Of a stretch of 64,000 nucleotides of DNA, positions 63,500-64,000 are shown piece after piece. This DNA comes from Cyclina sinensis. Lineage: Eukaryota; Mollusca; Bivalvia; Venerida; Veneridae. The translations under genes were made by a program, and so were the position numbers. Below the pieces are notes generated by a model that saw only the letters and a program-made list of their open reading frames with translations, made no database searches and had not been told where the DNA came from. How positions within the stretch are numbered: the first letter of the stretch is position 1; each line of letters begins with the position of its first letter. The DNA is taken from NCBI GenBank assembly GCA_012932295.1, contig JAAONU010000014.1:3599063-3663062 (forward strand), read 5' to 3'.

Positions 63500-64000
63500 T
63501 AATTAACAGGTTGGTAGAAATTGAAATTTTAATTTCTAAACCCTAGTTTTTCCGATTGTGTCGACCCAAAAAATCATTTATTTTGTGTGGACTTGTAAGT
63601 GTTTTCTCATTTCCAAATGCGTTTATGTATTGAACCAGCATAGGTTTAGTAGCCGTAGTAAAGGGGCAAAACAGCAACAAAAACATTGTGTAAAAGTTCT
63701 TATAATCCGAAAGATTTCTCCACGATCAAACCTGATCTGAATAAATTGATGTAAGATCATAGGTAATAGGAACATAGCTAACACCTTAACACGCGTGTCA
63801 AATAAAGGTCTGAAAATATATCAGTCATAATCTACTTAAGAATCTATTAAGCGTTATTTCTGATTGTTTGTGAATGTTTATATCTTGGGTATGTCATGGT
63901 CTGTGCTAAGCTATCCCTCTAGCATCTCTCCATGTTTTTCCTGAACATGGAAATATTTGCAATACTAGACACAATGTTCAAATTGTACCTCAAGTTTTCT
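63500..64000. other. No recognisable gene
   Basis: AT-rich flank downstream of the HSPA12-like gene. Confidence 0.4.

Overview
The window is nuclear DNA from an animal, most likely a bivalve mollusc. The protein-coding signal is split into short exons with GT/AG borders. Two gene types present, HSPA12-like Hsp70 relatives and MIEAP-like (mitochondria-eating protein) genes, are strongly expanded in bivalves. The introns and spacers are filled with transposons whose tandem cores carry (CCGT)n tracts, like the 'pearl' repeats known from bivalves. There are no operons and no prokaryotic features.

Layout. 1-5,900: first coding exon of an HSPA12-like gene on the minus strand (2581-2946), a TTAA-flanked MITE next to a long palindrome, and a decayed second copy of the same exon (about 5571-5712). 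5,900-13,370: gene-poor, with old repeats. 13,374-47,476: one large plus-strand gene, assembled here from 11 exons whose phases agree throughout. It encodes a 545-residue MIEAP C-terminal-domain protein with a low-complexity N-terminus, a coiled-coil middle and a conserved C-terminal domain. Its introns hold most of the repeats: a nearly complete Tc1-like transposon (17555-19113), a LINE reverse-transcriptase fragment, a tRNA-Leu-headed SINE, two copies of a terminal-inverted-repeat MITE, and many hairpin-ended tandem-core elements. Several of these are nested, two or three deep. 47,500-60,000: more such elements, a degenerate copy of the 3' part of the MIEAP-like gene (52823-53545), and a decayed non-LTR reverse transcriptase beside a foldback MITE (54532-55773). 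60,032-62,924: a second HSPA12-like gene on the plus strand, complete in four exons, whose first phosphate-binding motif has lost its usual aspartate.

The most interesting structure is not a gene. About ten apparently different repeat families share one plan: a 5' hairpin, usually a (GTCC)n tract, a tandem core of about 105-170 bp, a short inverted copy of the 5' end, a final hairpin, and then a tail close to YTCTTGTTT or TTCTAGTT. Two nested insertions show the same family entering a run of T without an obvious target duplication. This fits non-autonomous Helitron/Helentron-type elements (pearl/HINE-like), which is an inference because no Rep-helicase is encoded here. The genes in the window do not form a pathway. 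HSPA12-like proteins and MIEAP-like proteins are both plausible stress or organelle quality-control factors, but the sequence shows no functional link.
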